64,000 nucleotides of DNA from Streptococcus infantis (GTDB lineage Bacteria > Bacillota > Bacilli > Lactobacillales > Streptococcaceae). This document shows, one piece after another, positions 16,781-26,040 of the stretch. Location: the NCBI RefSeq assembly GCF_019929665.1, contig NZ_JAHZPZ010000004.1, positions 62,001-126,000 on the forward strand. Direction: 5' to 3'. The notes beneath the pieces were generated by a model. The model saw only the letters and a list, made by a program, of their open reading frames with translations. It was not told the origin of the DNA and did not search any database. Positions within the stretch are counted from its first letter, which is position 1, and every line of letters starts with the position of its first letter. A program made the translations under genes and the position numbers.

Positions 16781-17945
16781 AGAGAATTTTATCCGATCTA
16801 TCCACCATAAAGAGTGAGATCGTCATGATGATATCAATGACTAGGAGGGTAATAACAGCTGGGACCCAGGAATGGAACATGTCAAAGCTGTAACCAAAGA
16901 GGGCTGGGCCGACAGCTGCCAAAATGTAGCCGCCGGTCTGGGCAAGCCCAGACAATTGGGCTGTCTTTTCAGGGGAGCTAGTTTTGATGGAGAAGCAAAC
17001 CATGAGATAAGGGAAAAGAGCGCTACAGGCAGTACCAATCAAGAGATGCGCTACTAACCAGTAGAGGAAACTCTTGCTCGGGTATAAGAGCATGGCAATT
17101 CCAAGCAATCCAGCGATAGAGATGACTGTCAGCATGATTTGACGGTGATGATTGGACAAACGAGTCGTTAAACTTGGAATAGTCATCGAGAAGGGGATAC
17201 TAGTCAGAGAAAAGATAGAAGCTAAAAGACCGGCATCTGTGTGAGATAAGCCAGCACTGATTGCCATGGTAGGTAACCAGGTCATACTGGTATAGAAGAG
17301 CAAGGACTGAAGTCCACCGAATACAATAATAGCCCAAACTTCCTTGTTTTTTAAGATATTCTCTTTCTTTTGTTTTTTCTCACTTCCTTTTAGAAAATGA
17401 TTGTGACGGTGATTGGGGAACCAGACAACTAAAGTTAGTAGGCAGGCCAAGGATAAACAGAGGATCAAGCCTTTCCAAGATGTCGCCTGAGTAATGGGTA
17501 CAGAGAGATAGGAAGCAAGAGCCGTTGTAATCCCCATAGAGGTCACATAGATGGTTGTCAGAAAGCCAATCTTTTGTGGGTGATTGGCCTGAATGGCGCT
17601 AGGAAGGAGCACGTTAAAGATCGCAATACTTGCTCCGATAAGTAAAGTCCCTAGATAGAGTAGAGGAAGATTAAAGATACGAATGACTGACCCGAGAGTC
17701 AAGAGTATCAGGCTATATGTAAAAAGATGCTCGAGTCCAATTTTTTGAGCCAAACGAGTCGCAAAAGAGGAGAAGATGGCAAACATCAAGAGAGGAAGGC
17801 TAGTCAAAACCCCAAGGGAACTGACTTCTACTCCCAAACCTTGAGCAATGTCACCTAAAATAGTCGGTAAAGCTGTAAAAGGAGCTCTTAAGACCGCTCC
17901 AACTAGGATAATTCCAAGGACAAAAACTAGAGATTGTTTTTTCAT
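16779..17945 (-). CDS. MFS transporter, CynX/NimT family
   Basis: A 388-residue protein with twelve hydrophobic segments and the first-helix motif RAPFTALPTILGDIA that marks the CynX (cyanate/nitroimidazole-type) MFS family. I chose the ATG at 17945 behind GAGGT; an extension of 21 residues upstream lacks a better RBS. The substrate cannot be told from sequence, since members move cyanate, 2-nitroimidazole or unknown small anions. It is transcribed alone, upstream of and in the same direction as the PadR operon, with a terminator between them. Confidence 0.87.
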   Translation of the reverse strand: MKKQSLVFVLGIILVGAVLRAPFTALPTILGDIAQGLGVEVSSLGVLTSLPLLMFAIFSSFATRLAQKIGLEHLFTYSLILLTLGSVIRIFNLPLLYLGTLLIGASIAIFNVLLPSAIQANHPQKIGFLTTIYVTSMGITTALASYLSVPITQATSWKGLILCLSLACLLTLVVWFPNHRHNHFLKGSEKKQKKENILKNKEVWAIIVFGGLQSLLFYTSMTWLPTMAISAGLSHTDAGLLASIFSLTSIPFSMTIPSLTTRLSNHHRQIMLTVISIAGLLGIAMLLYPSKSFLYWLVAHLLIGTACSALFPYLMVCFSIKTSSPEKTAQLSGLAQTGGYILAAVGPALFGYSFDMFHSWVPAVITLLVIDIIMTISLFMVDRSDKIL

Positions 17946-18159
17946 GTGAACCTCAATAAGCTGATTTTGATAACAGCTTATTTTAAGTTTTTTTCCTATA
18001 GATGTCAAGTTGACCTGATGTGATTCGCTACGTAGCCGATAGAAATCATAGTAAAGAAGGACAATATATTTACTAGTTTTTTTCTGGGATTCAAATAAAA
18101 ATAGGAAAGTCTGAAAAATTGTGATAAAATAGTGAAAGAAAATAATTAGGAGACTGTAA

Positions 18160-19194
18160 GTGATTCAACAAATCGATAATTTAATCGTCTCTATTGTGAT
18201 TAGTGCTTATAATGAAGAAAAATATTTACCGGGCTTAATTGAAGATTTAAAAAGACAGACATATAATAAAGAAGATATTGAAATTCTATTTATTAATGCA
18301 ATGTCCACAGATAAGACAACCGATATTATTCAGCGATTTATCTCTGAGGATACTGAATTTAGGTCAATTAGATTGTATGATAACCCTAAAAAGAATCAAG
18401 CAAGTGGCTTTAATTTAGGGATTAAGAATTCTAATGGAGACCTTATTTTGAAGATTGATGCGCACTCCAAAGTCACAGAGAATTTTGTGAGGAATAATGT
18501 TGAGCTAATCAATCAGGGAGAATATATCTGTGGTGGCCCTAGACCGACGATTGTTGAAGGCGAAGGGAAGTGGTCAGAAGCTTTACATATCGTTGAAGAG
18601 AATATGTTTGGAAGTAGCATCGCAGATTATCGAAATAGTTCTCAAGACAGATATGTTTCTTCAATTTTTCATGGTATGTACCGTCGAGAAGTTTTTGAGA
18701 AAGCTGGTTTAGTCGATGAACAACTTGGAAGAACAGAAGACAATGAACTTCATTATCGTATCAGAAATCACGGATATAAAATAAGATTTAGTCCCAATGT
18801 TTTATCTTATCAATATATTCGACCAACATTTAAAAAGATGCTCCACCAAAAGTATTCAAACGGGCTATGGATTGGATTGACAACTCATGTTAAACCAAAA
18901 TGTCTATCTATTTTTCATTATGTTCCCTTTGCGTTTGTGTTAAGCATTTTTGTAAGTACTATGCTAATACCTTTTTCTCCATTGTTTTTAATGTTTCTAG
19001 TAGTAGTTTATAGCCTATTTGTAATTTCATTGACTATACTTACCTTATTGAAACATAAGAATGTAGCATTGCTCTTAATGCCATTTATGCTATTTTCAAT
19101 CCATTTTGCCTACGGCATAGGTACAATAGTTGGGTTGATTAAAGGTTTTAAATGGAGAAAAAGTTATAAATCTGAAATTCAGTATTTAAATTAA
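18160..19194 (+). CDS. Family 2 glycosyltransferase with C-terminal membrane segments
   Basis: A 344-residue GT-A type enzyme. The nucleotide-binding start reads VSIVISAYNEEKYLPGLIEDL, the metal-site region is LILKIDAHSKV, and a TEDNELHYRIR segment fits the acceptor side. Residues beyond about 240 form two or three membrane helices. The start is GTG behind AGGAG at seven bases. It lies just before a CapD-like dehydratase, so it probably transfers a modified sugar during surface polysaccharide synthesis. The sugar is unknown. The AT-rich codon use differs from the next gene. Confidence 0.88.
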   Translation: MIQQIDNLIVSIVISAYNEEKYLPGLIEDLKRQTYNKEDIEILFINAMSTDKTTDIIQRFISEDTEFRSIRLYDNPKKNQASGFNLGIKNSNGDLILKIDAHSKVTENFVRNNVELINQGEYICGGPRPTIVEGEGKWSEALHIVEENMFGSSIADYRNSSQDRYVSSIFHGMYRREVFEKAGLVDEQLGRTEDNELHYRIRNHGYKIRFSPNVLSYQYIRPTFKKMLHQKYSNGLWIGLTTHVKPKCLSIFHYVPFAFVLSIFVSTMLIPFSPLFLMFLVVVYSLFVISLTILTLLKHKNVALLLMPFMLFSIHFAYGIGTIVGLIKGFKWRKSYKSEIQYLN

Positions 19195-19251
19195 GACTCC
19201 TTATCTCATGCTCAATTAAACATTTTCTCTGTATAGGAGGATACCATTCAC

Positions 19252-21102
19252 ATGAATAAAAAAATAACAGATTACGTAATTGATCTGGTTGAAGTATTAA
19301 ATAAACAACAGAAACAAATATTTTGGGGATTTTTTGATATTGCCAGTATGGTCTTATCAATTATTGTTTCCTATATTCTATTTTATGGCTTGATTAATCC
19401 AGCCCCGGTAGACTATGTCATTTACACAGGTCTAACCTTCCTTTTCTACCAACTGATAATTGGATTCTGGGGGCTCAATGCTAGTATTAGTCGATATAGC
19501 AAAATAACAGATTTCATGAAGATTTTCTTCGGAGTAACTATCAGTAGTATCTTATCTTATGTGATCTGCTATGCTTTCTTGCCGCTCTTTTCTATCCGCT
19601 TTATCGTACTCTTTATCCTATTAACAACTTTCTTGATTCTACTTCCTCGTATCACTTGGCAGTTGATTTACTCAAGACGTAAAAAGGGAAACGGAGATGG
19701 AGAACACCGTCGTACCTTCTTGATTGGTGCTGGTGACGGTGGCGCGCTCTTTATGAACAGCTACCAACATCCTACTAGCGACCTTGAACTAGTTGGGATT
19801 TTGGATAATGATGAAAAGAAAAAAGGACAAAAACTTGGGAAAATCCCAGTTTTGGGGTCTTATGATGATCTACCAGAATTGGCTAAACGCTACAGAGTTG
19901 AAAAAGTTATCGTTGCGATTCCGTCTCTAGATCCATCTGAATATGAACGAATCCTGCAAATGTGTAACGGTATCGGTGTCAAATGCTTCAAAATGCCGAT
20001 GATTGAGTCAGTTGTGCAAGGTATCCAGCCTCAAGCAGGCGGTTTCCAGAAAATTGATATCACGGACCTGTTAGGACGTAAAGAGATTCAGCTCAATGAA
20101 TCACGTCTGGGTTCTGAAATCACTGGCAAAACAATCTTGGTGACTGGAGCCGGAGGTTCGATTGGTTCAGAAATCTGCCGTCAAGTTAGTCGATTCAATC
20201 CCGAACGTGTCATTTTGCTCGGTCATGGAGAAAACTCTATTTATCTGATTTACCATGAATTGATTCGCAAGTTCCAGGAAATTGACTTTGTTCCTGTCAT
20301 TGCTGATATTCAAGATTACGATCGTTTGCTTCAAGTTTTTGAACAGTACGAACCAGCGATTGTTTACCATGCTGCAGCCCATAAACATGTTCCGATGATG
20401 GAGCGCAATCCAAAAGAAGCCTTTAAGAATAATATCCTTGGGACTTATAATGTTGCTAAGGCAGTTGACACCGCACGAGTTCCAAAAATGGTCATGATTT
20501 CGACAGATAAGGCCGTTAATCCACCAAACGTAATGGGAGCAACTAAACGTGTGGCTGAGTTGATTGTCACTGGATTTAATCAACGTAGCCAATCTACCTA
20601 CTGTGCGGTTCGTTTCGGTAACGTACTCGGTAGCCGTGGTAGTGTAATTCCTGTTTTTGAACGTCAGATCGCTGAAGGTGGGCCTGTAACGGTGACAGAC
20701 TTCCGAATGACTCGTTACTTTATGACCATTCCAGAAGCTAGTCGCTTGGTGATCCATGCGGGTGCTTATGCAAAGGATGGAGAAGTCTTTATCCTTGATA
20801 TGGGCAAACCAGTACGCATTTACGATTTGGCTAAGAAAATGGTTCTACTCAGTGGCCATACTGAAAATGAAATTCCAATCGTAGAAGTAGGTATTCGCCC
20901 AGGTGAAAAACTATACGAAGAGTTGCTTGTATCAACTGAGCTAGTTGACAATCAAGTAATGGACAAAATCTTTGTTGGTAAAGTAAATGTAATGCCTCTT
21001 GAGATGATCAATCAGAAGATTGAAGAGTTCCGTACCTTGCAAGGTTCTGAATTGAAGAGAGCAATCATAGCTTTTGCTAATGAAACAACACATGCTGACT
21101 AA
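19252..21102 (+). CDS. CapD/EpsC-like polysaccharide biosynthesis NDP-sugar dehydratase/epimerase
   Basis: A 616-residue protein. Four N-terminal membrane helices are followed by a CoA-binding-like Rossmann region (FLIGAGDGGALF) and a short-chain dehydrogenase domain beginning VTGAGGSIGSEICRQ. Catalytic signs are STDKAVNPPNVMGATKR with the conserved Lys, Met replacing the classic Tyr as in UDP-GlcNAc 4,6-dehydratases. FlaA1/PglF-type membrane forms share this build. The product is probably a UDP-4-keto-6-deoxy sugar for surface glycan. It matches pneumococcal SP_0103 by position as I recall. A terminator follows. Confidence 0.92.
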   Translation: MNKKITDYVIDLVEVLNKQQKQIFWGFFDIASMVLSIIVSYILFYGLINPAPVDYVIYTGLTFLFYQLIIGFWGLNASISRYSKITDFMKIFFGVTISSILSYVICYAFLPLFSIRFIVLFILLTTFLILLPRITWQLIYSRRKKGNGDGEHRRTFLIGAGDGGALFMNSYQHPTSDLELVGILDNDEKKKGQKLGKIPVLGSYDDLPELAKRYRVEKVIVAIPSLDPSEYERILQMCNGIGVKCFKMPMIESVVQGIQPQAGGFQKIDITDLLGRKEIQLNESRLGSEITGKTILVTGAGGSIGSEICRQVSRFNPERVILLGHGENSIYLIYHELIRKFQEIDFVPVIADIQDYDRLLQVFEQYEPAIVYHAAAHKHVPMMERNPKEAFKNNILGTYNVAKAVDTARVPKMVMISTDKAVNPPNVMGATKRVAELIVTGFNQRSQSTYCAVRFGNVLGSRGSVIPVFERQIAEGGPVTVTDFRMTRYFMTIPEASRLVIHAGAYAKDGEVFILDMGKPVRIYDLAKKMVLLSGHTENEIPIVEVGIRPGEKLYEELLVSTELVDNQVMDKIFVGKVNVMPLEMINQKIEEFRTLQGSELKRAIIAFANETTHAD

Positions 21103-21111
21103 AAATAGATG

Positions 21112-21164
21112 AGATATTATCTGCAACTTCTGTTTATGAGAAAGAGCGGATAGTATCTTTTTTC
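21112..21164 (+). terminator. Terminator after the CapD-like gene
   Basis: AGATA-TTATCTGC pairs imperfectly with GCGGATAG-TATCT, followed by six Ts. Confidence 0.75.
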
Positions 21165-21201
21165 TAGATTTCGAGAGACTTTCAGAGTTTTTTGAACAAA
21201 C

Positions 21202-21230
21202 TTGTTATTATTGAACAGATATGGTAAACT
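21202..21230 (+). promoter_or_regulatory. Promoter of the first DUF805 gene
   Basis: TTGTTA (21202-21207), 17-base spacer, TAAACT (21225-21230), 29 bases before the start codon. Confidence 0.55.
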
Positions 21231-21259
21231 ATAGTAAATAAAAAATTAGGGAGTAACTT

Positions 21260-21619
21260 ATGATTAACGCAATTAAAAATTTCTTTAAAGGTTATGTGGA
21301 TTTTTCAGGACGTTCAACACGCGCAGATTACTGGTGGATTTGGTTGGCAAACCTCATCCTTTCTATTCCTTTCTACATGGTATACGGTGCTGCAATGGCA
21401 AATCCGGATAGCGAAGCTGCTATTATGACTTTGGGTCTTTTCGTATTTATTTATCTCATTTTTGGGCTAGCGGTTTTATTGCCTGGACTTGCATTGACAG
21501 TTCGTCGTCTACGTGACGCTGGTTTCCATTGGGCACTCATCTTCGTTGCCTTTATTCCAATGGTTGGAGGTATCGCTCTTTTGGTACTTCTAGCTATGCC
21601 GACAAAGGAAACACTATAA
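21260..21619 (+). CDS. DUF805 membrane protein, copy 1 of 3
   Basis: A 119-residue inner-membrane protein of the DUF805 family. It opens with INAIKNFFKGYVDFSGRSTR and a DYWWIWL segment, has three or four hydrophobic helices, and carries the RRLRDAGFHW motif shared by the family. It is the first of three tandem paralogues. Its own promoter lies upstream and a hairpin follows. The family is widespread but has no firmly assigned function. Confidence 0.88.
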   Translation: MINAIKNFFKGYVDFSGRSTRADYWWIWLANLILSIPFYMVYGAAMANPDSEAAIMTLGLFVFIYLIFGLAVLLPGLALTVRRLRDAGFHWALIFVAFIPMVGGIALLVLLAMPTKETL

Positions 21620-21681
21620 GATTAACTATTTGAAGAATGCTACAAGGACGAAGAAGTTTCAGTCTTGTCGAATAATTTGCT

Positions 21682-21717
21682 AACACTCCCAGGTCTTTTA
21701 CTAGATTTGGGAGTGTT
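21682..21717 (+). terminator. Hairpin between DUF805 copies 1 and 2
   Basis: AACACTCCCA pairs with TGGGAGTGTT around 16 bases. There is no T run after it, so it may be a partial terminator or an mRNA processing/stability element. Confidence 0.5.
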
Positions 21718-21770
21718 CTATAACTGTACAGTTTAGTATCTACTGATAAAATAAAAGTTGGGAGTATCAT

Positions 21771-22235
21771 ATGATTAACGCGTATAAGAATTTTTTTAAG
21801 AATTTTGCAGAGTTCACTGGGCGTTCGACGCGTCCAGATTACTGGTGGGTTTGGTTAGGAAACCTCATCCTTTCTATTCCTTTCTGGATTATCTATTTCT
21901 ACACTGTATTTCTTAGTACCGTGATGGATTCAGTGAGCGATTCAGCCAGCGAAGCTACTTTCATGATTTTTGGTTTAGTTGTCATTATTTATGCAATTTT
22001 CTACCTAGCAATCTTAGTACCGACTTTAGCTTTATCAGTTCGCCGTTTGCGTGATGCTAGTTTTCACTGGGCCTTTATCTTCCTTCGCTTTGTTCCAATG
22101 GGAGGGATAGCTCTTTTGATTCTTTTCGCTATGCCGACAAAAGAAACTGAAGTGGTAAACTATAGTGAATCGCAAGCAGTCAAAAATGAAGAAGGCATCG
22201 AAGATACACCGTTCGAAGAATCAGATAAGAACTAA
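21771..22235 (+). CDS. DUF805 membrane protein, copy 2 of 3, with acidic tail
   Basis: A 154-residue DUF805 protein (YKNFFKNFAEFTGRSTR, DYWWVWLGN, RRLRDASFHW). It differs from its neighbours by an insertion of about 10 residues after the second helix and by a 30-residue charged C-terminal tail (EEGIEDTPFEESDKN). The tail probably projects into the cytoplasm and may be where this copy gained a separate role. RBS GGGAG precedes the ATG. Confidence 0.87.
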   Translation: MINAYKNFFKNFAEFTGRSTRPDYWWVWLGNLILSIPFWIIYFYTVFLSTVMDSVSDSASEATFMIFGLVVIIYAIFYLAILVPTLALSVRRLRDASFHWAFIFLRFVPMGGIALLILFAMPTKETEVVNYSESQAVKNEEGIEDTPFEESDKN

Positions 22236-22308
22236 GAGATTCTTGCTTTACGGTTGAACCTTGTCTGGTAGTTCTCATGCCTGTTTAACATATAATTAGG
22301 AGTATCTT

Positions 22309-22668
22309 ATGATTGAAGCCTATAAAAATTTCTTTAGAGGGTTTGCAGACTTTTCAGGACGTTCAACGCGTCCGGATTTTTGGTGGGTTTGGATAATGAA
22401 CACTATTTTGTCCATTCCTCTTTATATTACCTATTTTCAGACTGTCTTCACTGAAGAAGAAGTAGCAGACCCTATCGCAAGTGTGGGAATTCTGAGTTTT
22501 TATATCATTTTTTATCTAGTGATATTCATACCGAGTATCGCTCTAAGAGTTCGACGTTTACGTGATGCAGGCTTTCACTGGGCCTTCATTTTTCTCGCTT
22601 TCGCTCCAATGGGAGGATTTATTCTTTTAGTCCTGCTTGCAATGCCAACTAAGGAAGTAACTAGCTAA
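22309..22668 (+). CDS. DUF805 membrane protein, copy 3 of 3
   Basis: A 119-residue DUF805 protein (YKNFFRGFADFSGRSTR, DFWWVWIMN, RRLRDAGFHWAFIF), the same length as copy 1 but closer to copy 2 in its first 30 residues. It lies 73 bases after copy 2. A bidirectional terminator closes the cluster. The triplication is clear from the sequence; function is unknown. Confidence 0.88.
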   Translation: MIEAYKNFFRGFADFSGRSTRPDFWWVWIMNTILSIPLYITYFQTVFTEEEVADPIASVGILSFYIIFYLVIFIPSIALRVRRLRDAGFHWAFIFLAFAPMGGFILLVLLAMPTKEVTS

Positions 22669-22698
22669 TAAATGACAGATCAAAGCAAGAACAAATTA

Positions 22699-22730
22699 AA
22701 AAACACCCCAATTAAATTGGAGTGTTTTTT
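22699..22730. terminator. Bidirectional terminator, DUF805 cluster versus HAD gene
   Basis: AAAACACCCCAATT pairs with the AATTGGAGTGTTTT arm, with A and T runs on both sides, between convergent genes. Confidence 0.85.
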
Positions 22731-22744
22731 GTTTAGGGTTTCAA

Positions 22745-23374
22745 TTATAGTTGACGTAAAATGTCTGCTGGTTGATGTGCGACCCAGTCAGGTTGATAGG
22801 TCATGAGGTCCTTCTCGTCACCAAATCCCCAAGTAACCGCTAGTTTTTTAATGCCAGTTTCTTGGGCACTAATCATATCAAACTTAGTATCTCCGATAAG
22901 GACCACTTTTTCTGGGTCCAATTTATGAGTTGCCAAAGCTTGACGAATGACATCTGCCTTATGCACCGCTTGAGGACTTGAACCATAGATGCCGTCAAAG
23001 AAGTGATCGATTTCAAAATTAGCTGTCATATGGACTGCTGTCGGAGTATTTTTTGTTGTCGTGATATAGAGAGGATACTGTTGGGCTAGTTCAGTGAGTA
23101 GTTCCTTGATTCGTGGAAATAGTTGGGCTTCGTAAACTCCTTTTTCCTTATAGTAAGAACGATAAAGCTGGATAGCTAGCTCAATCTGCTCAGTTGGTAA
23201 GCAACTAGCGAAACTAGTTTCCAAAGGAGGTCCCATAAAACCACGGATGGTTTTTGCATCTGGACTAGGGACTCCCAGTTGTTCAAAAGTATAGGTGAAG
23301 CCATTGTGAATACCGATCGAGCTGTCCACAAGGGTTCCATCTAAGTCGAAAAAGATGGCTGATAGGGATGACAT
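22745..23374 (-). CDS. HAD-superfamily phosphatase (PGP/Gph-like)
   Basis: A 209-residue hydrolase with all four HAD motifs: FFDLDGTLVDSS with the nucleophile Asp, ITTTKNTP as motif II, a Lys around position 140, and VLIGDTKFDM as motif IV. The helical C1 cap follows motif I. Such enzymes dephosphorylate phosphoglycolate or other small phosphates. It is the last gene of a minus-strand unit with the two serine dehydratase genes (23 bases apart). Substrate unproven. Confidence 0.9.
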   Translation of the reverse strand: MSSLSAIFFDLDGTLVDSSIGIHNGFTYTFEQLGVPSPDAKTIRGFMGPPLETSFASCLPTEQIELAIQLYRSYYKEKGVYEAQLFPRIKELLTELAQQYPLYITTTKNTPTAVHMTANFEIDHFFDGIYGSSPQAVHKADVIRQALATHKLDPEKVVLIGDTKFDMISAQETGIKKLAVTWGFGDEKDLMTYQPDWVAHQPADILRQL

Positions 23375-23397
23375 TGATTCTCCTAGTAATCTTGAAA

Positions 23398-24270
23398 TTA
23401 TTCGCCGAAGATTTCTTTTTGCAGGCGACGGCCTGTCGGTGTGGCTGCAAGACCACCTTCGGCAGTTTCACGAAAGGCAGTTGGGAGGCTAGAGCCTACT
23501 TGGTACATGGCATCAATGACTTCGTCAACTGGGATTTTTGATTCAATACCAGCTAAAGCCATATCAGCTGCGATGAAGGCGAAGCTTGCTCCCATGGCAT
23601 TACGCTTAACACATGGGACTTCAACCAAACCTGCAACGGGATCGCAGATAAGACCCAGCATATTTTTAATAACGAAGGCAATAGCCTGACTCGCTTGATA
23701 AGGAGTTCCACCTGCAGCTAGAGTTAGGGCAGCAGCGCTCATGGCAGAGGCAGATCCAACTTCGGCTTGACAGCCTCCTTCAGCTCCCGAGATAGAAGCG
23801 TTATTAGCAAGGACGAGCCCAAAAGCACCAGCAGCAAAGAGAAAATCTAGTTGTTGTTCATGCGTTAAATTTAACTTTTGAATAGCAGATGTGAGAACTG
23901 CAGGAAGACAACCTGCACTACCTGCAGTCGGTGTTGCACAGACAAGGCCCATCTTGGCATTGTGCTCATTAACGGCAATGGCGTTACGAGCGGCAGACAA
24001 GACAGTGAAGTCTGATAAGGTCTTTCCTTTTTTGATGTAGTGGTCGAGTTTAGCTGCATCACCACCTGTTAGACCACTACGAGATTTCTTTTCGCTGAGA
24101 CCAAGCTCGACGGAAGCTTTCATGACTTCAAGGTTACGCTCCATGAGGAGGAGAACTTCCTCACGCTCACGACCAGTTAGCTCATACTCAGTCCTAATCA
24201 TGAGCTCAGCAACATTTCCTTGGAAGTCAAGTTCGGCTTGTTCGACTAATTCTTTGATAGAGTAAAACAT
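23398..24270 (-). CDS. sdaAA: L-serine dehydratase, iron-sulfur-dependent, alpha subunit
   Basis: A 290-residue subunit that, with SdaAB, converts L-serine to pyruvate and ammonia using an oxygen-labile [4Fe-4S] cluster. The conserved cysteines are visible in CATPTAGSAGC and in CDPVAGLVEVPCVKRNA. Length is normal for the split two-subunit Firmicute form. It starts 8 bases after the beta-subunit stop, so the two are co-translated. The gene order sdaAB-sdaAA is the usual one. Confidence 0.95.
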   Translation of the reverse strand: MFYSIKELVEQAELDFQGNVAELMIRTEYELTGREREEVLLLMERNLEVMKASVELGLSEKKSRSGLTGGDAAKLDHYIKKGKTLSDFTVLSAARNAIAVNEHNAKMGLVCATPTAGSAGCLPAVLTSAIQKLNLTHEQQLDFLFAAGAFGLVLANNASISGAEGGCQAEVGSASAMSAAALTLAAGGTPYQASQAIAFVIKNMLGLICDPVAGLVEVPCVKRNAMGASFAFIAADMALAGIESKIPVDEVIDAMYQVGSSLPTAFRETAEGGLAATPTGRRLQKEIFGE

Positions 24271-24278
24271 ATTTTCTC

Positions 24279-24950
24279 CTATTGAAAGAAGTTGACATTG
24301 TGCAAATGAGGAATTTTCCGAATCTCTTCGATAGATTCTTCGCAGTTACGACTATCAACTTCGATAATCATGATGGCTTTCTCGCCAGCTTTTTCTCGAG
24401 TTACATTCATTTGGGCGATGTTGATGCCAAAGCGAGAAAGTGCTTCTGTCACATGAGCAATCATACCTGGAACATCTTGATGAACGATGATGATGGTAGG
24501 GGTGTTCATGTTGAGAGATACGGCAAAACCATTTAATTCTGTCACCTGGATATTTCCACCGCCGATTGAAATTCCTGTTACGCTGATAGTCTTACGATCG
24601 TTCTTAACAGTGATTTTCGTAGTATTTGGGTGGGGAGCATTACTGTCCTTTTGGATGGTCCACACGATTTTAATGCCACGCTTGTGGGCAATTTCTAAAC
24701 TATTTGGAATTTCAGGATCATCCGTATCCATTCCCAAAATACCAGCTACAAGGGCAAGGTCTGTCCCGTGTCCACGATAGGTTTTTGCAAAAGAGTTAAA
24801 AAGCTGGAATTCAACCTCGGTAGGAGTATCATCAAAGATAGATGAAACGATTTTACCGATACGAACAGCTCCTGCCGTGTGACTACTAGATGGCCCAATC
24901 ATGACTGGTCCAATGATATCAAAGACAGATTGAAAACGAAGTGATTGCAT
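24279..24950 (-). CDS. sdaAB: L-serine dehydratase, iron-sulfur-dependent, beta subunit
   Basis: A 223-residue subunit. The N-terminal half contains the MIGPSSSHTAGAVRIG serine-binding loop, and the C-terminal half is an ACT domain (VSLNMNTPTIIIVHQDVPGMI) that often senses serine. It heads the minus-strand unit sdaAB-sdaAA-HAD. An extended -10 (TGCTATAAT on the minus strand, around 24981-24989) lies about 30 bases upstream. Confidence 0.95.
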   Translation of the reverse strand: MQSLRFQSVFDIIGPVMIGPSSSHTAGAVRIGKIVSSIFDDTPTEVEFQLFNSFAKTYRGHGTDLALVAGILGMDTDDPEIPNSLEIAHKRGIKIVWTIQKDSNAPHPNTTKITVKNDRKTISVTGISIGGGNIQVTELNGFAVSLNMNTPTIIIVHQDVPGMIAHVTEALSRFGINIAQMNVTREKAGEKAIMIIEVDSRNCEESIEEIRKIPHLHNVNFFQ

Positions 24951-25190
24951 CTGTTTCCCCTTAAAAAGATTCTTACTTCTATTATAGCAAAGATTAGATG
25001 TAAGTGCTTAATTACTTTCTGAAATATATAAAAAGATTAAAAAGCTTTTATAACAAGGGTTTTGTAACAAAAAGTGGCTTTTTTAAGTAAATAAATCACA
25101 GTTTTGTAATATTTCTACACAAATTCGTTAACAAATAGTAACATTAGAAAGGTATCATGGTAGTATAAGAAAGAAGGAGAACTTTTTTAA

Positions 25191-25829
25191 ATGAAATTAA
25201 ACATTAAGACTAAACTTGCAGGATTTGCAGTTGTACTTGCTTTCCTTGCACCATCACTTACTTTTGCACAAGAAACAAAAACTTATACAGTTAAACCTGG
25301 AGATACTCTTTCAGAAATTGCTGAGACCTACAATACAACAGTTGAAAAATTAGCTAAATTGAACAACATTAAAAATGTTGACCTTATCTTTATTGACCAA
25401 GTATTGGTTATTGATGGGGCAGCTCCAGTTGCTGAAACTACAACAACAGAAGCTCCTGTAGCAGAAGTTGAAGAAACTCCAGCAGTTGCTGAAACTGTTG
25501 TAGAAGAAACTACATATGAAGAAACTTACGAAGCTCCAGCTTCAGCACCTGCAGCAGCAGAAAGCTACTCAGCTCCAGCTCCAGCTCCAGCTGCAACTGT
25601 AAGCGGATCTGAAGCAGAAGCGAAAGAATGGATCGCTCAAAAAGAATCAGGCGGTAGCTACACAGCGACAAACGGACGTTACATCGGACGTTACCAATTG
25701 ACAGATTCTTACTTGAACGGCGACTACTCAGCTGAAAATCAAGAACGTGTAGCAGACGCTTATGTTGCAGGACGTTATGGTTCATGGACAGCTGCTAAGA
25801 ACTTCTGGCTTAACAACGGTTGGTACTAA
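25191..25829 (+). CDS. Secreted LysM-domain protein with lysozyme-like C-terminus
   Basis: A 212-residue exported protein: signal peptide to about residue 27 (TFAQE), LysM domain at about residues 30-73 (TYTVKPGDTLSEIAETYN), an Ala/Pro/Glu/Thr-rich linker, and a C-terminal SLT/lysozyme-like unit (WIAQKESGGSYTATNGRYIG, then YQLTDSYLNG) with the Glu of QKESGG as candidate catalytic acid. It should bind and possibly cut peptidoglycan. The pneumococcal equivalent (SP_0107/SPD_0104) belongs to the WalRK regulon as I recall. I did not find a clean WalR site here. Confidence 0.88.
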   Translation: MKLNIKTKLAGFAVVLAFLAPSLTFAQETKTYTVKPGDTLSEIAETYNTTVEKLAKLNNIKNVDLIFIDQVLVIDGAAPVAETTTTEAPVAEVEETPAVAETVVEETTYEETYEAPASAPAAAESYSAPAPAPAATVSGSEAEAKEWIAQKESGGSYTATNGRYIGRYQLTDSYLNGDYSAENQERVADAYVAGRYGSWTAAKNFWLNNGWY

Positions 25830-25840
25830 GAAGATATAGA

Positions 25841-25869
25841 AAAGAAAGTCTCAATGACTTTCTTTTTTG
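25841..25869 (+). terminator. Terminator after the LysM gene
   Basis: AAAGAAAGTC pairs with GACTTTCTTT around TCAAT, followed by Ts. Confidence 0.85.
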
Positions 25870-26035
25870 TTTACAAAGATATCAACTTCTCGCTCTAGTT
25901 CTGTTAGTAAGTGTTCATCTTCTACTAGCTTAGCTAAGGAGAGTCCATTTTGTATCAACTGAACATCATTAGTACAAATGCCTATACGAATATAGGAAAA
26001 CGCAAGTGTGTCATACTGTTTGCTTATTTTTGCTT
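25851..26035 (-). pseudogene. Remnant encoding the C-terminus of an unidentified protein
   Basis: On the minus strand one frame without an upstream start encodes about 60 residues: a stretch with YIRIGICTND, then VQLIQNGLSLAKLVEDEHLL and a charged helix TELEREVDIFVNKK before the stop. The helix-turn-helix pairs look like the C-terminal helices of a TPR-type regulator such as Rgg/PlcR-like proteins, but I cannot name the family. A stop codon upstream in frame shows that the 5' part is lost. Confidence 0.4.
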
Positions 26036-26040
26036 CCTAC

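Noticed and set aside
21682..21717. Hairpin after the first DUF805 gene as a transposon end
   Set aside because: No target-site duplication or transposase debris nearby; a simple intergenic hairpin is enough.
25060..25165. WalR-type sites upstream of the LysM gene
   Set aside because: TGTTAC and TGTTAA half-sites exist on the minus strand but at 10-base spacing, where the motif I know needs 11; no clean match.
25985..25992. Perfect cin-box sequence TACGAATA
   Set aside because: It lies inside the remnant frame (antisense to YIRI codons) within CCTATA-CGAA-TATAGG, has no upstream T tract, and no gene starts downstream. Probably chance.
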